This document shows, one piece after another, positions 1 to 10,434 of a DNA stretch of 64,000 nt. The position numbers were made by a program, and so were the translations under genes. How positions within the stretch are numbered: position 1 is the stretch's first letter; each line of letters opens with the position of its first letter. Below the pieces are notes generated by a model. It was not told the DNA's origin. It searched no databases and was given only the letters and a program-made list of their open reading frames with translations. The stretch spans positions 72,877,052-72,941,051 of the forward strand of contig NC_079147.1 in the NCBI RefSeq assembly GCF_945859685.1. The letters run 5' to 3'. The DNA is from Eupeodes corollae (lineage: Eukaryota > Arthropoda > Insecta > Diptera > Syrphidae).

Positions 1-755
1 TTGATGGAAAGCTATAAAATTTAAATTAAGCTTTTAACCCACATCTATGATAATTTTAATAGCTCTGTTTGTAGTAGATCTTTCTTTTCGATACGACTTT
101 ACTTACAGTTGTTTTATGGCGAATGAGAGTTTCAGGATAAACCATAAAATAAGCATAGCAATGCACATCAAATATAAATTTAAAATATTATAAGGCGATG
201 GTGAGATCAAATTTATCTTACTTAGAGGACCGATGGAAACGACATTTTTGTTTTATGGGAGGTTATCGTTTTGATGTTTTAAATTGTTTTTCGCTTTAAT
301 ATTTTCTGAAGATTCTTTTTATGGTTATACGGTTTTATGTTCTCAAAACTTTTGTTTTTCTATCAAAACTTGAGCTGGACATAAATGTTTCATTATACTT
401 TTTGCAGATAAGAAAAGAAAGTTTTAAGTAAGTATTTATGTTGTATGATATTTGTACATATAAATTTATCATTTCTAAATTGAAAATAATTGATTTTTGA
501 AATGAAGATTCGGTTTTTGAAAATACAAAACTTCATTACCGGCATTCCTAAACGAATATACATTATATTTAAATGTTTTCTTTTAGATTATCAGAGCGCA
601 AAATCGAAAAGTCTACAAAATTATAAATATTCTCTTAAGAGACAAATTGCAAGTTCCACACGAAGAGAATTTTGTGGAATGAAACAGTTCTGCTAAAATT
701 ATAAGGAAAATTAAACAGGGTTTTAATTCAGTCCGATTAACATTTTCTATTTGTT
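1..755. other. AT-rich stretch, no gene recognised
   Basis: Both strands were read. There is only a 68-codon open frame at 490-696 with no recognisable motif and an AT-driven composition. I see no repeat shared with the rest of the window and no coding remnant. Confidence 0.6.
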
Positions 756-756
756 A

Positions 757-3480
757 AATTTATTTAATTAATTTATTTATTTATTGAACAACAAACTAAC
801 GTTGGAACTTAAGACTAATATAACATTTAATCTTAGGTTAATAGATTTACAATGCTTTAAGCAATTTCCCAAAAAAAGCTAAACTAAAGTGTTGAAACAA
901 TTTAATTTAAATGTTTTACTTTTAAAGTCATCGCTTACAGAATATACCAAAAAGTAATACTTTTTGCAAACTGAAATCAATTGGTTGAGGGGACTGTTTT
1001 TACCATAGTTCGATCTTCTTGATATAGGACGTAAAGGAACTTGTCTTAATGTCTTCTAATACTTGAACGGCTATAAATAAAGTTTAATTGTTCCAAAATT
1101 GATGCTGATATGACTGACTCATTGATTAATTTTATAATAAAGCTTAGCTGAATGTACTCTCTGTGTTAAGAAAGCCTTTTTTTGTATGGTGGAAGTTCGA
1201 GCCTAATGGACCATATGAAGAAACGGAGGCAGAAGTGCATGAATCTTCTTTATACTCCTTCTATTCTGTTTATATGGACTGAATAAAAGGGAGCCCATAT
1301 TATGCAGCCATATTCCAATATTGGTCTTACAAATGTTATATAAAGAAGTTTAAGAATATAAGGGTCGCGAAAATCATGTGAAAACCGTTTTATAAACGAA
1401 AGCTTATTTATAAAACACCATTCGCAAAAACTATTTAGATCATCTTGTAGGAGTAAACAGTCGTCAGGTGAGTCGATACGTTTGAAAATTTAAATGTCAT
1501 CAGTGAGTGTTTTATTATAGGAGGTAAAGTCGTTAACGTACAAAATAAACAATAAAGGACCTAAGTGGCTACCTTGTGGTACGCCAGAGTTGGTATACAA
1601 ATATGATGGCCGCTAATTCCTAAAATTAACGCTTTTATAAGTACGACTAAACCCAACTAACCAATTTATCGTTAAAGCCTTGGGATTTAAGTTTGGAAGT
1701 TAACGTTTTATGGCCTTACTGAAGTCTGTGAAGACACAGTAAAGCCAAATCTAAACAAAATGAACTGAAATGAAAGAGGTTAGTAACTGTTGACTTATTT
1801 TGAACAAAACCATGTTCACTGTCACAAATTATAGACTTACAATTAAACGATATGACTTAATAATGAACTGAAATAACTTAAGAATGACGGACAGTTTTGC
1901 AATGGGAAGATAATTTCGTATTTCATTTTTTTTATGAACGAAGTTTTCCAAATTTCAGGAAAAATTGAAGATTTAGGCAATTCATTAAAAAGAATATGAA
2001 GAGGATGGGATAAATAGGAAGCGCATTTTTTGTTGAGAGGGCCAATAACTCAAGGGTTTGACTTTGACAGGAGATCGCTACTTCGAAAGCATCTTTGAAA
2101 AAATTTGCAAACATTTTTGAAAATTTTTCAGAGTCATTACTAAGTTCGTTGTTGAAAAACATTCAGTTTGGATACCCGTCAGTATTTCTCTTAAGTTTTT
2201 TGGGTTGTTTTTTATCTCGATTTCAGTATTTTAAATAAAGTCATTATAAAGAATATCTAAATAGTCAATAAGCATATTTCTTAGCTCATTGTGTATTACC
2301 AAGTCATTATCAGCTTTTATTTTATTATATTTAATCCAGGCCTTGTTTCTTTTATTTTTTAAGTTGTTTAAGCAAGAGTAAAACCGTGGAAGAGATTTAG
2401 AAATAATGCGCGGTTTTTGCAATGGTATGGTCTCATGAAAAAAGTTAAATAAAATACAGTAGAATTCATAGCACATAGCATTAATGTCACAGTTCTCAAA
2501 CAAATGATTCCAGTTTCCATTAACAGGTTGAAAAGTTCATTAAGTCTGCATTTTTTAAAGTTAAATTCAAGATTTGGAGCACTTGGGACCATTACATACA
2601 TTTGAATTAAAAGATAGGTCTAATGCTGGGTAATGTCGGTCTTCTTCGACAAGTAGGGTATTTTCTGAATTTACAGCAATATCAGCATTGAGTGCGTCCG
2701 AGAAGAATATAAGGTCCAATATTTTGTTGAAGTTGTTGGCAATCCCATTAAATTGGTTAAGTCCACATGAGGAAAAACCATAAATTGTTAAGAATTAATT
2801 GGTAAAGGACATGTTAATAGGAGATAGATAATTCTCATGCGTCTGTTTAGTCCAGATCAAGTTTGGAAGATTGAAATCTCCTTAGACTAGTAGCTCAACT
2901 TTTAGCTCAATTTAATCGTTACTTTTGTCTATGCAATTAATTAAGTTTTCATAAACGTTTAACTTTTATGCAAATTATTTCTACGTCAGATTGATGAAAG
3001 TCGTCAACCAAAGTGCATATCAAGCAATTTTTTTACGGCAAGCAAAAGTCCACCTCCTACAGTGCTGATATCATTTAAGCAGTGTGTATCACGTCTTGAT
3101 CACACTTGATAATTCGAATCGAAGAGTTCCGTATCCAAGAATGTATTTTTTAGCCAAGTTTTAGTCAAAATGATTATATCGTGTGGTAGAATGGTTGATC
3201 TTTGTCGGTAGTCCGTTAACATTTTGATAATAGATTAGAATTTGTTGAAGCTGATTCTTTGATAATGTAGCATTGTCTGGATATGGTAAAATGGTTGAAT
3301 GGAGAATGATATTTTTGGATTTTTCGTGGACTATTATACCACTAGGCCTAATAGAAACGGAGTTGAGAAGTCCAAAGATAGAGTCGGGCATTCCTAGTTT
3401 GAAAGATGCATATTTCGAATAGCTGCGGTGGATCAATTTCTCTATTTTCATGCTTGTCGAGAAACCAAACTTTTTTTAAC
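757..3480 (-). mobile_element. Decayed Jockey-type LINE (endonuclease plus reverse transcriptase)
   Basis: Read on the minus strand, this is a broken non-LTR retrotransposon ORF2. Its start lies near 3250, where the endonuclease-type opening ILIYYQNVNGLPTKI is visible. A linker rich in K and N follows at 2503-2231. The reverse transcriptase core TNSGVPQGSHLGP sits at about 1600-1560. The element ends in a reversed AAATAAAT-type tail at about 757-790. There are many frameshifts and stops, so no product is expected. The YYQN opening, the PQGSHLGP box and the tail all match the LINE at 46483-58240, so the two belong to the same or sister families. Exact ends are approximate. Confidence 0.75.
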
Positions 3481-3629
3481 AAAATTCTAAATGCCAAGAG
3501 CATTAGTTAAAGGGTCGAGTTTTGATATGAATAAAGTACGGTGACCTTTCTTTAAGGAATATTTACAATTTAGTGAATAGTAAGATCATAAGATTTGCAG
3601 ATTGGCTGTGAAAATTCATAAATATTTTT

Positions 3630-3855
3630 AACTTCACATAGGAAGTTATTGTAGTCGATCCGATTTGTCAAATTGAAAATTTTGACATTTCTCGATAAAA
3701 GATTTGTATAGAAATGTCTGTGCGTGCGTGTGTACTTACTAAAATTTGGTAAAAATTTACTTTCGACTCAAATAGCTTTTAAAAAATTGAAAATATTGGC
3801 TATAAAATTATTTTATCTCTAAGAAAATATTGTTATTGCTATTCAATAATTTGTT
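3630..3855 (+). repeat. Family R repeat, 5' part (copy R1)
   Basis: The copy opens with the near-palindrome AACTTCACATAGGAAGTTAT. The landmarks GACATTTCTCGA and TGTCTGTGCGTGCGTGTGTAC follow, and then the body motif TTACTTTCGACTCAAATAGC. It is the same family as the copies at 17547, 23707 and 44719. It stops abruptly at about 3855, where gypsy RNase H sequence on the other strand begins. The 3' end of an R copy reappears at 4125-4235. Confidence 0.8.
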
Positions 3856-3859
3856 TACT

Positions 3860-5060
3860 CTCTGGAATGGAACAAGACTTTATTAATAAAGAAGTAGCTA
3901 GATGGAAATTTACCTTCTTTTAAAGCGTTTAGGAATTTTGTGTCTTTTGTTTGTTCATCTGCGATTATCTTCCCTTTTTATGAACCTGATGTCGGTGGTG
4001 AATTGACAGATAAATTCAAGGTGCCTAAGACGACGAGGTGATGCTTTTTCCGATTTTTAAACGCGAACATAAATGGCTTATGGTCGGCTGGGTGTAGAAA
4101 TGACGAACCTCAATTTGATGATAGTAATTTAGAATTGTTTAAGAATAATTCAACTGACAACTTTTATAGCAAGACAAACCGACAGACGGTATGGGAAGTT
4201 ATCAGTGTGAGTCGCATCCCAGAATCTTTTTTAGAAAAGAATCCTAGCGGGTATTTGACATTATCCACGACTTGGTGTAGGGCAGCAACAATAGATAAGT
4301 CAAAAGTGTGCGTGCTGAAATTGGTTGATTGCGAGACCTAAGTCTTTTAAAATCTCCAAATGATTCTCGTGCTCTGCTTTTGAAAACGATCCAACGCAAA
4401 TATCGTCGATGTTTCGAAACGTACAGTATTTGAACCTACGGAGAACTTGACGAATCCTTAGCTTGAAGGTTTGTGCTGCATTTCAGAGTCGATTCGTCAT
4501 AAAGAGGAGCTCGATTAATCCGAATGGAGTTTTTATTGCGGTCTTCGGAATATCTAAAGGTTCGACGGGTTTTGATGGGAAGCTTTTGTATTTTTTTGCA
4601 TCGAGGTGACGGTGACGAACAAGCAAGCACTGGTGCTTGATTCCTGTGGTGTTACTCGGATTCCTGTTCATATAGACGAGCTTCTGGAAATCTGCCAACA
4701 TATGGGCAAACGGTTGAGTAGTATCGAACGACTTTATAGTTACCTCTGTGGCGCTCACCGGAAATGTTTTGGCTTTAACTTTAAGTTGAGTTGTACTGGC
4801 AATTAAACGGATGCCTTTTAGATCGATGAGTAGTCCAAACTTACGAATAAAATCAGCTCCTATTATTTCTCGTGTGACGTATGCGATTAGAAAGGTTTAG
4901 TTGAATTCTTTTCTTAAGCCCAAATTGATGATTACATGAGTGCGGCGTACTTAAACGATGTGCACTCCGACTGCTACGGCGATCAAAATTTTTTCTGCCT
5001 CTTGAAATTTGCAAAGAAAGTGACGTATTCATTGCAGATGATGAAGTTATTTCATTTTTA
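3860..5060 (-). mobile_element. Gypsy-type LTR retrotransposon fragment, CsRn1-like pol
   Basis: This is a minus-strand pol remnant in the order protease, reverse transcriptase, RNase H. The C-terminal end of a retropepsin lies at about 4950-4810 (REIIGADFIRKFGLLIDLKG). A reverse transcriptase piece with DIPKTAIKTPFGL lies at about 4560-4500, followed by a degraded active-site region at 4440-4380. AALHQVVDNVKYPLGFFSKK, the start of RNase H, ends at 4236. DHKPFMFAFKN and HLEFICQFTTDIRFIK then follow at about 4090-3960. Most of the reverse transcriptase palm is deleted. The RNase H is split at 4125-4235 by the end of a family R repeat. The lineage call rests on remembered motif resemblance. Confidence 0.7.
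4125..4235 (+). repeat. Family R repeat, 3' terminus inside gypsy RNase H
   Basis: This segment reads AAGAATAATTCAACTGACAAC, then AGACAAACCGACAGACGGTA, then GGGAAGTTATCAGTGTGAGT and CGCATCCCAG. That is the family R 3' end seen at 18430, 24180 and 45914. It separates two consecutive parts of the same gypsy RNase H. Confidence 0.8.
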
Positions 5061-5098
5061 GCACGTTGTGTAGCAGTTAGTACGATTGTATTTCACGA

Positions 5099-7120
5099 TT
5101 AGTCTACTTCCCCAAAATAAGCAGCCTTTGTGAGTCGACAACTCTGTTTTACGCGTTGATATGGTTCAAATTCTTCCTTTTTCTTCATATCTTTGGCCAA
5201 CTCATGCAGAAGGCATCTTAAATTACGTGAAATTATTGGATCATTAATTGTTTCAGCAGCAATTTGCTCTGCTTTAACTAGAGCATTACTATTCTCAAGC
5301 ATCAGGATGTCTGACGGCCCATTTTCATCAATTTTGTTCTGTTGTGGAAGTCGAGTTGAACAATCAGCATTGGTGTTTTTAGGCCCTGGATGATACTCCA
5401 TCTTATAATCATAGGCCGACAACAATAAACACCAACGTAACATACGTGGCGACACCATTTGCGGAATTTGTTTCTTCCTATTAAATATTCCAAGTAAGGG
5501 CTTATGATCTGTCAGGATAATAACATCTCTTCCAGCCACATATTGGTGAAAATATTTTATTCCAAATATAATAGAGCTTCTTTGTCCAACTGAGCGTAAT
5601 AACGAAAATATTTTATTCCAAATATAATAGCCAGAGCTTCTTTGTCCAACTGAGTGTAATTACGCTCGTGCACTCCTAGTGTGCGAAAAGCGAAAGCGAT
5701 TTGGCGCTCCACATCAATACTCTCAATTCTGTGTGGCAAGATCGCACCGACTCCATACGGACATGCATCACAAGACAAGATAAGTGGCTTATCGATATCA
5801 TAAGGTATAAGCAGGGTTTCAGAATCAAGCTAAGCTTTGAGCTCATTGAAAACGGTTTGATGCTCGTTCGTCCATTCCTATTTCACATTCTTATCTAGCA
5901 AACGGTGTAGTTTTTCTGCAACAGTGGCCTTCTGGGGTAAGAATGCAATATAAAAATTTAACAACCCCAGGAATGTTTGTAACATCTGCTTATTTTAGGG
6001 AACTGCAGCAAAATGGATGGCTTTAACTTTCTCTTTGTTTGGTGATATGGTCTTAACACTGATATGGAATCCCAAGAAATCCATTTCTCGTTTTGCGAAT
6101 AAACACTTCAGTTTATTAACCGTAAGGTTGGCTTCGGATAGCTTTTTTAAAACTGCTTCTAGATTATGCGTGTGTTCGGCTTCATCTTTTCCCGAAATAA
6201 TTATGTCGTCGAGATATGCTTTAACACCTTTTATACCGACCAACAATGTATCCATGCATTTTTGGAAAAACCCAAGAGTGGCAGAAATTCCAAATGGCAA
6301 TCTTTGTACTCTATACAAACTCTTGTGGGTGTTAAGTGTTAAAAGCTCGGCGGAAAAATCATCAACCACAAGCTGTTGATAAGCTTGCTGCAGGTCAAGG
6401 TTTGGAAATATTTATCCACCTGCTATCGTAGCTATACCTCCGAAAATAGCTGGAAAGGATAAGCATTATTTTTAATAACCGCATTCAGTGCTGTGGTTAT
6501 CGTCGCAGAACCTAATCGACCCATCAGATTTGGATACCGGTACTATTGGTGTTGCCCATTTAAAGAAAAGAAGTGGTTCTAATATTCCTTGTTTGAAAAG
6601 TTTCGCAATTTATTGTTCCAAAGCTGGCTTCCATGCAAAAGGACAGTGTCTCTGTTTGAGGAAAATTGTTGTCGAAGCAGGTACAACCTCAATCGAAATC
6701 GGTGGCCCCTTGTATGCCCCCATATTTTTGCTAAGAACTTTCTGGAACTTTGTCACCACAATCACATTCTTCCCAATCTCCATCTCCAATTCCATAGCAC
6801 TGGCTCCTTGTATCGTGATGCCTAAAGCAGCAAGCCAATTTCTGCCCAACAAACATCTCCCACAACCTGCAATAACAAGAACTGGTAAATTAATTTCTTT
6901 ATTAATACAAATAATATTCACCAGAGTCGATCCCAGGACCTACAATTTCTCCTTCGACCAAATTTGTAAGGTTATCGCACAAGGTATGAGCTTCTTATTT
7001 TCGCAGTTAATGCGATTCCAGGTGGCTCCCAAAATCACCGTACATGCTGCACCTGAATCGATCTCAAAAGATTCCTCCACGCCGTTTATCGATACTTTGG
7101 CCAATATCTGATGATTTGAC
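5099..7120 (-). pseudogene. Mag-like gypsy pol remnant
   Basis: This is the pol half of a Ty3/gypsy element on the minus strand, 3' of its gag at 7200-7985. In order it shows a retropepsin with EIDSGAACTVI (about 7060-7020) and reverse transcriptase with LPFGISATLGFFQ and the active-site box AYLDDIIISG (about 6215-6190). The thumb follows (DFLGFHISVKTISPNKEKVK). RNase H pieces are SCDACPYGVGAIL, TQLDKEALAIIFGIKYF and LTDHKPLLGIF (about 5775-5480), then a connector with YHPGPKNTNADCSTRLP. A tandem duplication disrupts RNase H at about 5549-5660. No integrase is found: at about 5095 the sequence passes into a different gypsy lineage. Several frameshifts make it non-functional. Confidence 0.8.
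5549..5662 (-). repeat. Tandem duplication of about 58 bp inside gypsy RNase H
   Basis: The segment AAAATATTTTATTCCAAATA, followed by AGCTTCTTTGTCCAACTGAG, occurs twice back to back. The first unit lacks 4 bp (CCAG) present in the second. At protein level the run YAQLDKEALAIIFGIKYF is repeated and the reading frame is lost. Confidence 0.85.
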
Positions 7121-7199
7121 GATGTTTGAATAGCTTTTAGCTCAAAAAAATAATTCGGATTATCGCAAAATATGGGCTCCTTTTCAGCATCTCCCTCCT

Positions 7200-7985
7200 C
7201 TACTACATGGACATCTTGCTGTTTGCGCACTGCTGCCTTTTTTTTAAACATGCCCGACTAGAATATCCCTTCGTGTGGCAAAAATCGCAGTTTTTATCCT
7301 TGAAAAAGCACTTATCTGCAATATGTTTACCCTCACACCGATAACACCGCCCGTGTCCAGGTGCTTTCTTTGCAGATACCGCCAAAACCTCCATGTTACC
7401 TCAAACATCCATCACATGTCGATGGGCACTCTCATGGGCTGTTGCAATTTCATACTCTCACTTGATTTCCAATTTCTGTTAGCTGAAAAGAAGCTTCTGT
7501 AACGTTTCATCAGCTACTCCGCACACTATTCGGTCTCTCAAAATATTGTCAAGCTCCATGAAGTTGCAGTGCTCCGACAACTTTCTCAGGTCATTTACGA
7601 AATCCGCTATCGTCTCGTCCTTCTTTTGGAATCGTTTATGGAAAGTAAAACGCTGAACTATCTCATTGGTCTTTGGATGGAAATGACGATCCAATTTTTC
7701 TAAAATTTCATAGAATGAGACATCTTTTGGAGTTAGTGGAGTTAATAACGACCGTATTGTCTCATGGGTTGATTCCCCAACGCAGGACAGAAAAATGGCT
7801 TCCATGGCATGTTATAACTCCATGTGCTCTTTATAATTGTTCCACACCATTGATGGTTGAAATTGGGCCAACTTTTCAAATGACTACACGCCTGCATTGT
7901 TCAAGTTTGCCATCACATTATTCATTGGCATGGGTTTGCTTTTTGTTTCCTCGTCGCCAAAATGTTCTGGAATGACAAATCCACG
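7200..7985 (-). pseudogene. Mag-like gypsy gag remnant with two zinc knuckles
   Basis: This is the nucleocapsid/capsid part of the same gypsy element, upstream of pol on the minus strand. A capsid-like segment at 7805-7479 contains TPKDVSFYEILEKLDRHF and ETIADFVNDLRKLSEHCNF, a pattern common in gypsy Gag. Two CCHC-type knuckles follow at about 7370-7270, starting with CYRCEGKHIADKC and then CDFCHTKGYSSRAC. The N-terminal end at 7985-7806 can be followed only through stops and a frame change. No flanking LTR was recognised on either side, so this is an internal fragment. Confidence 0.72.
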
Positions 7986-8759
7986 AGGTATTCTTATTTA
8001 ACAGCTTCCCACATGCAACTGCTTTCGACAGGATGTGTCTAGTTACCACAGTTCTTCGATATCAATACCTTTTTGAAATGTTTTGAAAAATTTAAAATTT
8101 CTTGTTTAGAGTTTTCAAATTAGAAATTGGTTATCTCGGTTGGATTTACTCGCCTTAGACCAAGTAATAGAAACAAATTTGGTAGTCACTTATTACGTAG
8201 GCAGTATTTGTACTAGCTTTAATAATCGAAATGGAAAATTATAGCCTTTATCAGCATAATATGTAAATTTTGTAAACTGGGCTTGCTCTACAAATTATAT
8301 TCCAGGAACATCGAGACCCGAGGATGAATCTGTCGGTTACTCAACTAGCTATGTTAAGTGTCTCAAATTAAGCGTATTTTATGCACCTGAATTATTGATA
8401 AACATTTCAGATGTTCGCCCTTCAGCTTAACCGGGGTAGAGTCATTTAAACGATATAATATTCCATATATAATAATTGCATACAAAGGTCTTCTAAATAA
8501 TTACAAAGTTTGAATGGAATCACATTCAAAGACAAAGACAATTTAAAACCCTTCAGGATGTCTTTTCAACGTTGTTGAAATTGAAAACGATTAATTTGTT
8601 GGGATCCATGACAACATGTTGTAGATACATGTAAAACACCGCAACTACTTTAGATGCATCTTTCTCTTGTTACTTATGCCAACTTGAAACCACTATGAAT
8701 TTACATGAGTTAATTACATATGAAGTGCAAAGGATAACTTTGAGTTCGGCTCATATTCA
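7986..8759. other. Region without recognisable gene
   Basis: No open frame of note, RNA gene or known transposon remnant was recognised. It might contain the lost 5' LTR and leader of the gypsy element to its left, but I could not match any LTR pair. Confidence 0.5.
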
Positions 8760-8935
8760 AACATAATATAAAGACGCCCCCGCGCCGCCGTGCCACGCTG
8801 ACGAAGACGCACGATGAAGAAAGCAGTTGCAAAGTTTTTACAAAAATTCCAAAAGGCATCATCAAGTACGTTTATAACTATGCTGAAATAATATGCGTAT
8901 ATAATATTTAGGTATGTTCAAGTCCTTTAACCTAC
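8760..8935 (+). promoter_or_regulatory. TATA-like box with GC-rich leader; possible mini-gene start
   Basis: TATAAAG at 8767-8773 is followed by an unusually GC-rich segment (8774-8812) in otherwise AT-rich DNA, then an ATG at 8814. The ATG opens MKKAVAKFLQKFQKASS, an amphipathic lysine-rich peptide, and runs into a GT donor at about 8864 with an AG at 8911. This plus-strand reading overlaps the better-supported minus-strand gene at 8862-9374, so at most one of them is likely to be correct. Confidence 0.2.
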
Positions 8936-9374
8936 CTGTTTTGGGTGAAGGAATAAAAGTACATATAAACTTAGCAATAGGCCAAAGATGCTCGTCGATG
9001 CGATGTGGGAACATAAATTAAGACTATTTTCAAGCGTATATTCCTGTTTAAATGTTGTTGAAGCAATAATGTTAATTAAAAAGGCAATGAACAAGTAGTA
9101 GCGGTACATGGCTTATAGTATATTTGTAGGTATAATCACACGTGCGAGTAACGTAATTAATTCCACAAGTTTTAATATTATAATATATATTTCAAGGACA
9201 AAATTGACTTCCATAACAAGGCAAAGGAAAAGAAAACCAAAGTAAAGCAAATTCAAGCCTCCTGATGTGGCGGAAGAAAGTTTAAACTGTACGAAACCTA
9301 AAAACAATGTAGGTTCCTCTACGATCTACAATAAATTTCACTTATACCTTACTTTGCAGTTTACAACCTTCCAT
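8862..9374 (-). CDS. Candidate four-exon small membrane protein
   Basis: This is a predicted host gene, family not recognised. The exons are 9374-9353, 9297-9140, 9043-8936 and 8882-8862, giving 309 nt, 102 residues plus a stop. The introns are 55, 96 and 53 bp, all GT-AG. The first acceptor is TTGTTTTTAG, the last donor is CAG followed by GTAGGT, and the last acceptor is ATTATTTCAG. Splicing removes every in-frame stop. The start MEGCKLQ joins FVQFKLSSATSGG, then two or three hydrophobic stretches (LYFGFLFLCLVM, VLEIYIIILKLVELITLLA, IFGLLLSLYVLLFL), and the protein ends in a basic tail HPKQHSYKRT. The second intron has the weakest donor (CGT followed by GTGATT). It could be a small multi-pass membrane protein. 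A chance ORF chain in AT-rich DNA remains possible. Confidence 0.4.
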
Positions 9375-10434
9375 CTATAAGTAACAAATTGCTCGACCGA
9401 ATTAAAGAATATGTAGGGTAGTTACATGAAGGTCTTGTGCATATTGTACCAGCTCTTTGCCAAAATTGTTGGTAATTCTTGAGCATGACATTTAAGGAAG
9501 GGAACATTTCTCTGTACAAACCGCAAACCTAGCAAAGTGATTATGTATGCATAAGAGGGTTGTGCCGAAAGTGCACACATCTGATACTACCGTTAAACTG
9601 TATCTCATAACGAAGAAAATACTACACCCAAAGTTCTTAAATTTCAAAACTTTAAACTACTGTATTACAGCTCCAACTTATACTTAAAAATGCACTTCGT
9701 TCTAGTCCTTATATCTTTATGTCTTTCTTATACCCTTTTTGTCTTTAACTTTTTATTTTTACATTTACCTCGAAAAGTAAATTATCTAATACACACTTTT
9801 CCACGTTATCTTTTTGAGAAAATTTGAATAAATTACAAAAGATAAATACTTCCGAAGAAGTAGTTAAAGATATTTATCAGTATCTTTCTTTTTGTTCTTC
9901 TTTTAAAAGCTGACTTTTTTTTAAATTGAAAAAAATTCCAAGAATCCTAGGTTTAAGGATTACACAAAGAAGTGTCTCCTCTCCGTTAATAATTTTCTAT
10001 GAAGTTCTAAGATATCTATAGTTTTGTACAAACTTACTTTTTAAGATAATTCGCAGAAAAATAATTTCTAAACTTAAATGTATCAAATAAGACTTAGGGA
10101 AATATGTAATCATGTCGTATTGAAAAAATTAAAAACCGGTGAATGTCACTATAATAACTTTTGATTGGTGAGCTTCCATGCTTCTCGAAATCTATCGAAT
10201 TATCGAAAAAAAGTGTCAAAATCTTTTTTGTATAAAATTTCCAAATAAAAAGGTGAAAATAACAGAATATTTAAAGTAGTGTTTACGAAATATAAAAGAA
10301 GCTATTCACAAAACCTCAGCTTTTTACGCATTCTAAATTTTTCCTTAGGAAAATAAAAATGTCTAGTGTCTAGTAGTTTTAATTATTGAATGAATAAAAA
10401 AGAAAAGAATAACAAAAGCAAACTTCGGGTCTGT
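9375..10434. other. AT-rich intergenic region, nothing recognised
   Basis: There are no open frames with motifs, no match to the repeat families seen elsewhere in the window, and no RNA gene. It includes the upstream region of the candidate minus-strand gene, where I did not find a convincing TATA box. Confidence 0.55.

Noticed and set aside
6488..7111. 207-codon open frame on the plus strand opposite gypsy pol
   Set aside because: The opposite strand carries clear protease and reverse transcriptase motifs; this is an antisense shadow.
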